A DNA stretch of 13,699 bases, taken from assembly GCA_947629075.1 (NCBI GenBank), contig CANRCI010000031.1:1-13699 (forward strand). Direction: 5' to 3'. Positions within the stretch are counted from its first letter, which is position 1, and each line of letters opens with the position of its first letter. Positions 7,117 through 13,538 of the stretch are shown here, in pieces. The notes beneath the pieces are model-generated. The model had not been told where the DNA came from. It saw nothing but the letters and a program-made list of their open reading frames with translations, and ran no database searches. The position numbers and the translations under genes were made by a program. This DNA is from an uncultured Bacilli bacterium (GTDB lineage Bacteria; Bacillota_I; Bacilli_A; RF39; UBA660).

Positions 7117-7157
7117 GAATTTAGATTTAAAACTTTATGCCAAGGGGGAATGGTAAT

Positions 7158-8534
7158 ATGGACAAAGTCGTATTATGGCAATCTATACTTGATAAGATTA
7201 AAGCCGAACTTAACTCATTATCTTTTCAAACTTGGTTTGAGGAAACAGAGTTGTATAAGATTGAAAATGGGGTAGCTCAAATTATTGTTCCTTATGCCAT
7301 TCATAAACAACATCTAGCCCTTAAATATAAAGATATAATTGATAAGTGTTTTCAAGAAGTGACGAATTCATCTTACGAATTAGAATTTTTATTAAAATCG
7401 GAAATAGAAGAAGAAAAAGAATCCACAGAAATAGTGGAAAAATTTAAAACTGAAGAAAAAACTGTCAGTAGAGAAGAAGATATTCCAATATCTAACAATT
7501 TGATACCTAAATATACATTTGATACGTTTGTCGTAGGGAATAGTAATCGTTTTGCTCATGCAGCAGCTTTGGCGGTTGCTGAAAATCCTGGAAAAATATA
7601 CAATCCACTGTTCATCTATGGAAACAGTGGGCTAGGGAAGACGCACTTGATGCATGCGATTGGAAATTACATCGTTAAAAACTCAGATAAAAGAGTACTT
7701 TATATCACTAGTGAACAATTTGTAACTGATTTCGTTGCGATGAATAAAAAAGATGACAACGGAACTAATTTCAATTATGTCGATTTCTTTAAAAGAAAAT
7801 ATCGCGATGTCGATGTACTAATTATCGATGATATTCAGTATTTAAGCGGTGCAACCGAAACACAAAAAGAATTTTTCCACACGTTTAACAGTTTATATGA
7901 GGGGAATAAACAAATAATTATTTCTTCTGATAGTTCTCCAGAGGATTTAAAAAAGCTAGAAGATCGTTTGAGAACGAGATTTTGCTGGGGATTACCAGTT
8001 GATATATTTCCACCTGACTTTGAACTAAGAATCGAAATCATTAAGAAAAAGATAGCAGGGGAGCAGTTAGGAAAAGAAATACCGGATGATGTCATCGAAT
8101 ACATGGCCTCAAATATAAGTGGAAACATTAGAAATCTTGAAGGTTCAATTACTAGATTAGTCGCATATTCCACAATCATGGGAGCAGAAATAACTCTACC
8201 ACTTGCCATTGAGGCATTAAAAGACTACATAAATAAAGGAAGTTATGAAAAGAACGACATCAACAAAATTCAAAAAATTGTCGCCGAACACTTTCAAATT
8301 TCTCCAGAAGATCTAAAATCCAAAAAGAGAAGTGCCAATATTTCGTTTCCACGTCAAATTGCCATGTACTTGTGTCGAAAGCTAACTGATGAATCATTTC
8401 CTAAAATTGGAATTGAATTTGGTGGTAAAGATCACTCAACAGTAATGCATTCTTGTGATAAGATAGAAAGAGAGATAAAACACAACAAAGAACTGGCCAA
8501 AACAATCGACAAAATTCAACAAGAAATACACTGA
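7158..8534 (+). CDS. dnaA: Chromosomal replication initiator protein DnaA
   Basis: DnaA is the AAA+ ATPase that binds DnaA boxes and melts the origin. With the ATG at 7158 it has 458 residues. Domain I (about 1-78) begins LWQSILDKIKAELNSLSFQTWF. The acidic domain II linker runs about 79-115. Domain III carries Walker A GNSGLGKT (155-162), Walker B DVLIIDD (219-225), sensor 1 ISSDSSP (255-261), and the arginine segment LRTRFCWGLPVDIFPPD (271-287). Domain IV ends with the DNA-binding signature GGKDHSTVMHSC (422-433). Sensor 1 has SDSSP where many DnaA have SDRPP. I preferred 7158 over an in-frame ATG at 7137 because AAGGGGG lies nine bases before 7158 and the protein then starts where family members do. 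DnaA boxes flank the gene on both sides. Confidence 0.98.
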   Translation: MDKVVLWQSILDKIKAELNSLSFQTWFEETELYKIENGVAQIIVPYAIHKQHLALKYKDIIDKCFQEVTNSSYELEFLLKSEIEEEKESTEIVEKFKTEEKTVSREEDIPISNNLIPKYTFDTFVVGNSNRFAHAAALAVAENPGKIYNPLFIYGNSGLGKTHLMHAIGNYIVKNSDKRVLYITSEQFVTDFVAMNKKDDNGTNFNYVDFFKRKYRDVDVLIIDDIQYLSGATETQKEFFHTFNSLYEGNKQIIISSDSSPEDLKKLEDRLRTRFCWGLPVDIFPPDFELRIEIIKKKIAGEQLGKEIPDDVIEYMASNISGNIRNLEGSITRLVAYSTIMGAEITLPLAIEALKDYINKGSYEKNDINKIQKIVAEHFQISPEDLKSKKRSANISFPRQIAMYLCRKLTDESFPKIGIEFGGKDHSTVMHSCDKIEREIKHNKELAKTIDKIQQEIH

Positions 8535-8682
8535 TTGTTCAAAAATATAAAATTATCAACAACTTATTAACAAGGAAAAAATGATAAAACATTGTTCTTA
8601 TAAAGAAAAAATAAGTTTTCCACTTTTTCCACTCTAATAATAAAAAAATCTATGTAAATATATAAGAAAGAAGGACTAAAAT
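8535..8682 (+). promoter_or_regulatory. dnaA-dnaN intergenic region: second DnaA-box cluster and likely unwinding region
   Basis: This 148-bp, very AT-rich gap carries plus-strand boxes TTATCAACA (8553-8561) and TTATTAACA (8564-8572), 11 bp apart, then two exactly tandem TTTTCCACT copies (8616-8633). After them comes an almost pure A/T stretch (8635-8669), a candidate DNA unwinding element. In B. subtilis the unwinding site is also downstream of dnaA. I could not see a clear DnaA-trio run after the last box. The dnaN ribosome site AAGGA is at 8671-8675. Confidence 0.65.
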
Positions 8683-9807
8683 ATGAAATTAAAAATTAAA
8701 AAAGAAATCCTATTAGATAACTTAAATAAAGTCTCTAGAGCTATATCAACTAAGAACTTAATTCCTATACTATCGGGAATAAAATTTGATTTAACTTCTG
8801 AAGGTTTAACTTTAACAGCATCAGATAATGATATTACAATTCAAACTTTTATCCCAGTCGATAGTGATCAGATGAATATCGAAAAAGAAGGAAGTATAAT
8901 TATTCAAGGTAAGTATATATTAGATATTGTTAGAAAATTACCAGATGATTTCATCAATATCGAAGTATTGGATGAACTTAAAATTTTAATTTCCACAGAA
9001 AATAGTGAATTTAATTTAAATGGTATTAGTAAAAATGAGTATCCTAATATTTCTTTAGAGGAAAAAGAAGAATTTATTGAAATAAATAGTAAAACATTTA
9101 GAAATATAATTAATCAAACTTCTTTTGCTACTAGCAATGATGAATCCCGTCCAGTACTTACAGGTATTAATTTTAAAATAAACGGTAATATTCTAGAATG
9201 TAATGCCACTGATTCTTATCGTTTATCTAGAAAAATAGTTAATTTAGAAAAAGTAGCTGATGAAAATTACAATGTAGTAATACCTAGTAAAAACGTTTTA
9301 GAATTCAGTAAGATTTTAAGTGATGATAATAGTAATATCGAAATGCATCTCTTTAATAATAAAGTATTATTTAAGTGTGACAATACTATTTTTCAATCTC
9401 GTTTAATAAGTGGAAGTTATCCAAATACTAGTAATTTATTTCCAAACGAATCAATTTTAAAAATTACAGCTGATTTAAATGAGTTGTACAATGTAATTGA
9501 TCGAGCAAGTATTTTAACTTCTGATAAAGAGAAGAATGTCGTAACATTGGAAACTAATGGCAATATGTTGATAGTTAGATCTTCTTCAGCTGAGATAGGG
9601 CGTGTTGAAGAAAAAATGGTTATTACTAAAGATACTGATGAAGATATAAAAATTTCCTTTAGTGCTAAATATATGATGGATGCTTTGAAATCATTTATTA
9701 ATGGTACGGTTGAGTTATCATTTGTAGGAGAAGTAAAACCAATTATAATAACTAATCCTGAAGAGACTGACTTGACGCAATTAGTATTACCGATAAGAAC
9801 TTACTAA
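8683..9807 (+). CDS. dnaN: DNA polymerase III beta subunit (sliding clamp) DnaN
   Basis: DnaN is the ring-shaped processivity factor that tethers replicative polymerase and many repair proteins to DNA. The 374 residues match the usual clamp length and form three repeated clamp folds (about 1-122, 130-250, 255-374). Visible conserved parts are KNLIPILSGI (24-33), FATSNDESRPVLTGI (148-162), LISGSYPN (241-248) and the C-terminal LPIRTY (369-374), which lines the partner-binding pocket. The ATG at 8683 is preceded by AAGGA. It follows dnaA across the second half of the origin, as in nearly all bacteria. No terminator is visible after it; a new promoter for the comK-like gene begins within 40 nt. 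Confidence 0.98.
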   Translation: MKLKIKKEILLDNLNKVSRAISTKNLIPILSGIKFDLTSEGLTLTASDNDITIQTFIPVDSDQMNIEKEGSIIIQGKYILDIVRKLPDDFINIEVLDELKILISTENSEFNLNGISKNEYPNISLEEKEEFIEINSKTFRNIINQTSFATSNDESRPVLTGINFKINGNILECNATDSYRLSRKIVNLEKVADENYNVVIPSKNVLEFSKILSDDNSNIEMHLFNNKVLFKCDNTIFQSRLISGSYPNTSNLFPNESILKITADLNELYNVIDRASILTSDKEKNVVTLETNGNMLIVRSSSAEIGRVEEKMVITKDTDEDIKISFSAKYMMDALKSFINGTVELSFVGEVKPIIITNPEETDLTQLVLPIRTY

Positions 9808-9810
9808 TTA

Positions 9811-9852
9811 CGACAAAATTAGATAAAAATCGACAAAAGATTATGGTATATT
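9811..9852 (+). promoter_or_regulatory. Promoter region of the comK-like gene with an upstream direct repeat
   Basis: An extended -10, TGGTATATT (9844-9852), has no good -35. Two exact copies of CGACAAAA (9811-9818 and 9831-9838) lie 20 bp apart, about two helical turns, just upstream and spanning where a -35 would be. This could be a binding site for a regulator of the downstream gene; that is inference. No convincing ComK box pair (AAAA-N5-TTTT) was found. Confidence 0.45.
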
Positions 9853-9902
9853 ACAGCCATAATTTTTTATTTTATATAAAAAGTTATAGAGGGGGAATTT
9901 AT

Positions 9903-10358
9903 ATGAAGACATATGAAATTAATGAAGAAACAATGGCAATAATACCCATTAATTATTATCAGACAAAGGTTAAAGAAAATGATGCTGAATACATCGTCGA
10001 TCAGAATGCTTATGAAATTATGGATAGTAGTTGTGAATATTATGGTAGTACTTATAAGGGAAGATTAAAAGCTGCTAAAAGAATGTTGGATTGTGCTTAC
10101 AAATTACCGATAATAGTAGAAGAAAGTGCTAATCTCATCTTTTTTCCGACAAAATCTAGTCTAGAAGAAGATTGTTGTTGGATAAACTATAATTACATCA
10201 AGAAATATGAAAAAGTTGGTTCTAAAACAAAAATATTATTCACAAATAATGAGGAAATAGAGTTTAATATCTCAAAATTGTCATTGGAAAATCAAATTTC
10301 TAGGTCAGTAAGACTAGAATCGATACTTCGAAAAAGACTTAAAAATTTAAAATACTAA
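9903..10358 (+). CDS. ComK-family competence transcription factor homologue
   Basis: ComK in B. subtilis binds A/T boxes in the minor groove and switches on DNA-uptake and recombination genes. The 151 residues here align by eye with ComK along most of their length. YEINEETMAIIP matches the N-terminal YEVNGATIAVLP. SCEYYGSTYKGR (43-54) matches SCRFFGSSYAGR. KLPIIV (67-72), FFPTKSS (80-86), CCWI (91-94) and SLENQISRSVRL (127-138) also match conserved blocks. It is about 40 residues shorter than B. subtilis ComK and lacks the C-terminal part with the FMLYP motif bound by MecA. The ATG at 9903 follows AGAGGGGGAA; an in-frame ATG at 9843 sits in the promoter and is rejected. It lies between dnaN and recF, the yaaA position in Bacillus, with its own promoter and terminator. 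Whether it controls competence here is unknown. Confidence 0.85.
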   Translation: MKTYEINEETMAIIPINYYQTKVKENDAEYIVDQNAYEIMDSSCEYYGSTYKGRLKAAKRMLDCAYKLPIIVEESANLIFFPTKSSLEEDCCWINYNYIKKYEKVGSKTKILFTNNEEIEFNISKLSLENQISRSVRLESILRKRLKNLKY

Positions 10359-10384
10359 AAAAAGACTCTAAAAAGTCTTTTTTT
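10357..10384 (+). terminator. Rho-independent terminator after the comK-like gene
   Basis: A perfect 11-bp stem pairs AAAAAAAGACT (10357-10367) with AGTCTTTTTTT (10374-10384), with a 6-nt loop. The seven T form both arm and tail. It begins within the stop codon and isolates the comK-like gene from recF. Confidence 0.8.
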
Positions 10385-10405
10385 ATTTAATAAATCACTA
10401 TATTA

Positions 10406-10414
10406 TGATATAAT
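10406..10414 (+). promoter_or_regulatory. Extended -10 promoter for recF-gyrB-gyrA
   Basis: TGATATAAT combines a perfect -10 hexamer with the TGn extension. TTTAAT (10386-10391) sits 17 nt upstream as a weak -35. It follows the preceding terminator directly, so it most likely starts the recF-gyrB-gyrA transcript, with a leader of about 40 nt before the mini-ORF. Confidence 0.65.
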
Positions 10415-10460
10415 GTTATTGTATGTATAGGACTATTAGTTAGGGGAAAAAGGTGTTAAA

Positions 10461-10487
10461 ATGAGTGTTTTTGAAGCAAATAAGTGA
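10461..10487 (+). CDS. Eight-codon leader ORF (MSVFEANK) overlapping the recF start
   Basis: An ATG with a good ribosome site (AAAAAGGTG, five bases upstream) opens eight codons, MSVFEANK, and ends at TGA 10485-10487. This TGA overlaps the recF GTG within the bases GTGA. recF itself has only a weak GAAG ahead of it and an in-frame TAA directly before its GTG. The layout suggests that ribosomes ending on the mini-ORF reinitiate on recF, as in translational coupling. The peptide has no recognisable function and may simply be translated leader or the remnant of a lost gene. No protein evidence is available. Confidence 0.4.
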   Translation: MSVFEANK

Positions 10488-11614
10488 TTGTAAGAAAAAT
10501 TTCATTAATAAATTTTAGAAATTATAAAAAATTTTCTCTTGCTTTTGACAAAAATATAAACATTATTATAGGAGATAATGCTCAGGGAAAAACTAATATC
10601 CTCGAAAGTATATATGTCTTAGCAATAACAAAGTCTTATCGTACTAACATTGATAACAATTTGATTAGATTTGATCAAGAGAAAGCAATTATAAAAGGTG
10701 AATTAAAAGATAATAAAATTTATAAACAGTTATCTTGTGAAATAAGTAAAAATAAAAAAAAGGTAAAATTAAATGATAATGAAATAAGAAAAATAGCAGA
10801 TTATATTGGAAACATGTATGTAATTCTTTTTTCACCTGAAGATATTGAATTAATTAAAGGTTCACCATCTGGTAGAAGAAATTTTATAAATATCGAGATA
10901 AGTCAGATATCGAAAGATTATATTAAATTAAATAATGAATTTAATAAAATTTTAAAGATTAGAAATGACTATTTAAAAATATTATCAGTTAATGGGATTG
11001 CTGATTATCGATATTTAGATGTATTAACTAGTAATTTGATTGATCGAGCAGTTGATATATACATTTATAGAAAGAAATATATCGATCAAATAAATGAAAA
11101 AATAAAAGAAATATATAAGAATATTGCTGATATCGATGATTTAAAAATCTTTTATGAAACTAATGTTGAATTTGAATCATTTGATCAAAATGTTATTAAA
11201 GAGGTACTAAATAAAAAATATAAAGATAATATGAACAGAGAGATAATGATGGGGATGACTTTGTATGGACCACATCGAGATGATTTTAAGTTTTTGATAG
11301 GAGATAACGATTTAAAATTATTTGGGTCACAAGGTCAACAAAAACTTGCTATAATAGCCTTTAAATTGGCTGAAATATCTATATTTAAAGAGGCAACTAA
11401 CACTGAACCAATACTTCTTTTAGATGATATATTTAGTGAATTAGATAAGACTAAAAAGAATCGACTTATAAAATATATAAGTGATAACTTACAAGTAATA
11501 ATAACTGCTAATGATACCAAAGATATCAGCAGAAAAATATTACGTGAAGCAAAAATAATAAAAATTAGTGAAGGAAAAATAGTAGAAAAAGGTGGGAATA
11601 ATAATGGAAAATAA
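10484..11614 (+). CDS. recF: DNA replication and repair protein RecF
   Basis: RecF is an SMC-like ATPase that, with RecO and RecR, loads RecA at single-stranded gaps and stalled forks. The 376 residues show Walker A GDNAQGKTN (30-38), the ABC-type signature region LFGSQGQQKLAIIAFKLAEI (279-298), and Walker B with D-loop PILLLDDIFSELD (309-321). The N-terminus ISLINFRNYKKF is typical. The start is GTG at 10484: a TAA lies in frame just upstream, so no longer form is possible, and the protein then begins exactly as family members do. The ribosome site is weak, and translation probably depends on the overlapping mini-ORF. The 3' end overlaps gyrB by 11 nt. Lys and Asn are abundant, in line with the local AT bias. 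Confidence 0.97.
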   Translation: MIVRKISLINFRNYKKFSLAFDKNINIIIGDNAQGKTNILESIYVLAITKSYRTNIDNNLIRFDQEKAIIKGELKDNKIYKQLSCEISKNKKKVKLNDNEIRKIADYIGNMYVILFSPEDIELIKGSPSGRRNFINIEISQISKDYIKLNNEFNKILKIRNDYLKILSVNGIADYRYLDVLTSNLIDRAVDIYIYRKKYIDQINEKIKEIYKNIADIDDLKIFYETNVEFESFDQNVIKEVLNKKYKDNMNREIMMGMTLYGPHRDDFKFLIGDNDLKLFGSQGQQKLAIIAFKLAEISIFKEATNTEPILLLDDIFSELDKTKKNRLIKYISDNLQVIITANDTKDISRKILREAKIIKISEGKIVEKGGNNNGK

Positions 11615-13526
11615 TGAACAGAAATATGATTCGTCATCAATTCAAGTATTAGAAGGTCTAGAAGCAGTAAGGAAAAGACCAGGTATGTATATCGGTACAA
11701 CTAGTGAACGAGGACTTCACCACTTAGTTTGGGAAATTGTCGATAACTCAATTGATGAAGCTTTGGCTGGATATGCTGATGACATCGAAGTAATAGTTGG
11801 AAAAGATAACACGATTACGGTAAAGGATGATGGTCGTGGAGTACCAGTTGGAATTCATCCAAAAACTGGCAAATCAACCGTTGAAACAATATATACTGTA
11901 CTTCATGCTGGTGGTAAATTCGGTGGTGGAGGCTACAAAGTATCCGGTGGACTTCACGGAGTAGGTGCCAGTGTAGTTAATGCCTTAAGTGAATGGTTAG
12001 AAGTAAGAGTTTATAAAGAAGGACAAGTATATTATCAAAGATTTGAGCATGGTGGACATCCAGTTGAGGATTTAAAAGTGATAGATAAATGTTCAAAAGA
12101 TCGTACTGGTACTACGGTTAGTTTTAAACCAGATCCCGAAATATTTACTGAAACGACTGTATTCAATTATGAGACATTAAAGAATCGATTACGTGAATTA
12201 GCTTTCTTAAATAAAGGATTGCGAATCAATCTATATGACGAAAGAGAAGATGGGTTAAAGGATTCGTTTCTTTATGAAGGTGGATTAGTTGAATATGTTC
12301 AATTGTTGAATAAAAATAAGAATCCAATTCATGAGACAATCGTTGATGTCGAAGGAAATGAAAGTGATATATCAATCGAGGTTGCTTTACAATACAACGA
12401 AGGATTTACTTCTAATATTTATTCGTTTGTAAATAATATAACGACGCCAGAAGGTGGAACCCACGAAGATGGTGTTAGAAGAGCTTTAACTAGAATTTTA
12501 AATAAATATGCTAGTAGTAATGGCCTTTTAAAGGACAAAGATGAAGCTTTATCTGGAGAAGATGTGCGTGAAGGAATTACGATGATTATTTCTTGTAAGC
12601 ATCCAAATCCTCAATTTGAAGGACAAACTAAAACAAAATTGGGAAATGCTGAAGTAAGAAGCATTGCTGATAAAATTTTTGCTGAAACTTTTGAGAGATT
12701 CTTATTAGAAAATCCTGAAGAAGCTAAAGTTATCGTTGATAAAGCGATGACCGCAACTCGTGCTAGGGTAGCAGCTAAAAGAGCTCGTGAATTGACGAGA
12801 AGAAAGAGTGCTTTGGAAGTATCAAGTCTTCCTGGTAAATTGGCTGATTGTTCTTCAAAAGATGCTTCGATATCTGAAATATATATCGTCGAGGGTGACT
12901 CTGCTGGTGGTTCTGCCAAATCAGGAAGGGATCCTAAAACGCAAGCAATTCTTCCATTACGTGGTAAGATTTTAAATGTTGAAAAAGCTAGAATGGATAG
13001 AATTTTAGGAAATGCCGAGATTCGTTCGATGATTACCGCATTTGGTACGGGAATTGGAGAAGAATTTGATATTTCTAAATTGCGATATCACAAAATAGTA
13101 ATTATGACCGATGCCGATGTCGATGGGGCACACATTAGAATATTACTTATGACTTTCTTCTATCGTTATTTTAGACCATTAGTTGAAGGTGGATATATCT
13201 ATGCAGCACAACCACCTCTATATCGCGTCGATTATAACAAAACTTCTAAATATTTATATTCTGATGAAGAAAAAGATGAGTATATGAGTACAATTCCTGA
13301 AGGGGTAAAAGTAACTATTCAAAGATATAAAGGTTTAGGTGAAATGGATGCTGAACAACTTTGGGAAACAACGATGAATATTGAAAATAGAACATTATTA
13401 AAGATTTCATTAGATGATGCGATGGCAGCTGATCAAGTATTGACTGAATTAATGGGTGAAGAAGTTGAACCTAGACGTGAATTTATTGAGAAGAACGCTA
13501 AATTTGTTGAAAACTTAGATGTGTAA
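11604..13526 (+). CDS. gyrB: DNA gyrase subunit B
   Basis: GyrB is the ATPase and TOPRIM subunit of gyrase, which introduces negative supercoils. With the ATG at 11604 it has 640 residues, the common short Gram-positive form. The GHKL ATPase domain shows EIVDNSIDEA (44-53, Asn48 binds Mg-ATP), DDGRGVP (75-81), HAGGKFGGGGYKVSGGLHGV (101-120) and the transducer lysine in QTKTKLGN (341-348). The TOPRIM domain shows IVEGDSAGG (428-436), PLRGKILN (451-458) and DADVDG (503-508). The end has QRYKGLGEMDAEQLWETTM. I chose 11604, with AGGTGGG upstream, over a GTG at 11592. It overlaps recF by 11 nt, and gyrA follows after 12 nt. Lys138 occupies the position of E. coli Arg136 in the coumarin pocket, by eye alignment. 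Confidence 0.97.
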   Translation: MENNEQKYDSSSIQVLEGLEAVRKRPGMYIGTTSERGLHHLVWEIVDNSIDEALAGYADDIEVIVGKDNTITVKDDGRGVPVGIHPKTGKSTVETIYTVLHAGGKFGGGGYKVSGGLHGVGASVVNALSEWLEVRVYKEGQVYYQRFEHGGHPVEDLKVIDKCSKDRTGTTVSFKPDPEIFTETTVFNYETLKNRLRELAFLNKGLRINLYDEREDGLKDSFLYEGGLVEYVQLLNKNKNPIHETIVDVEGNESDISIEVALQYNEGFTSNIYSFVNNITTPEGGTHEDGVRRALTRILNKYASSNGLLKDKDEALSGEDVREGITMIISCKHPNPQFEGQTKTKLGNAEVRSIADKIFAETFERFLLENPEEAKVIVDKAMTATRARVAAKRARELTRRKSALEVSSLPGKLADCSSKDASISEIYIVEGDSAGGSAKSGRDPKTQAILPLRGKILNVEKARMDRILGNAEIRSMITAFGTGIGEEFDISKLRYHKIVIMTDADVDGAHIRILLMTFFYRYFRPLVEGGYIYAAQPPLYRVDYNKTSKYLYSDEEKDEYMSTIPEGVKVTIQRYKGLGEMDAEQLWETTMNIENRTLLKISLDDAMAADQVLTELMGEEVEPRREFIEKNAKFVENLDV

Positions 13527-13538
13527 TAGGAGGTATTT

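Larger units (their letters stand above)
6833..7157. other. oriC: Origin of replication region, left half (rpmH-dnaA intergenic)
   Basis: This 325-bp AT-rich gap separates two divergent sets of leading-strand genes. It holds the rpmH promoter at its left end, a series of DnaA-box-like 9-mers in the middle, and the dnaA leader with a strong ribosome site (AAGGGGG, 7142-7148) on the right. No open reading frame of note is seen in it. The rpmH-oriC-dnaA arrangement is the classic Bacillota origin. No Noc-binding site or parS palindrome was seen here. Confidence 0.88.

Noticed and set aside
7137..7157. ATG at 7137 as the dnaA start
   Set aside because: It has no ribosome site ahead, and the AAGGGGG within the next 12 bases serves ATG 7158, where DnaA homologues begin.
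7835..8209. Long open frames on the opposite strand of dnaA, recF, gyrB, mnmG and rsmG
   Set aside because: They lie wholly or almost wholly inside strongly conserved genes, lack ribosome sites and resemble no protein family.
8592..8607. Small inverted repeat TTCTT-ATA-AAGAA after dnaA as a terminator
   Set aside because: The stem is only five A/T-rich pairs and no T-run follows; it more likely reflects the AT-rich origin.
8634..8660. DnaA-trio run beside the right-hand boxes
   Set aside because: After the last 9-mer the sequence is CTAATAATAA, which fits the trio pattern in only one or two steps; I could not support a call.
9843..9902. ATG at 9843 as start of the comK-like gene
   Set aside because: It lies inside the extended -10 and has no ribosome site, while AGAGGGGGAA precedes ATG 9903 and the ComK match begins there.
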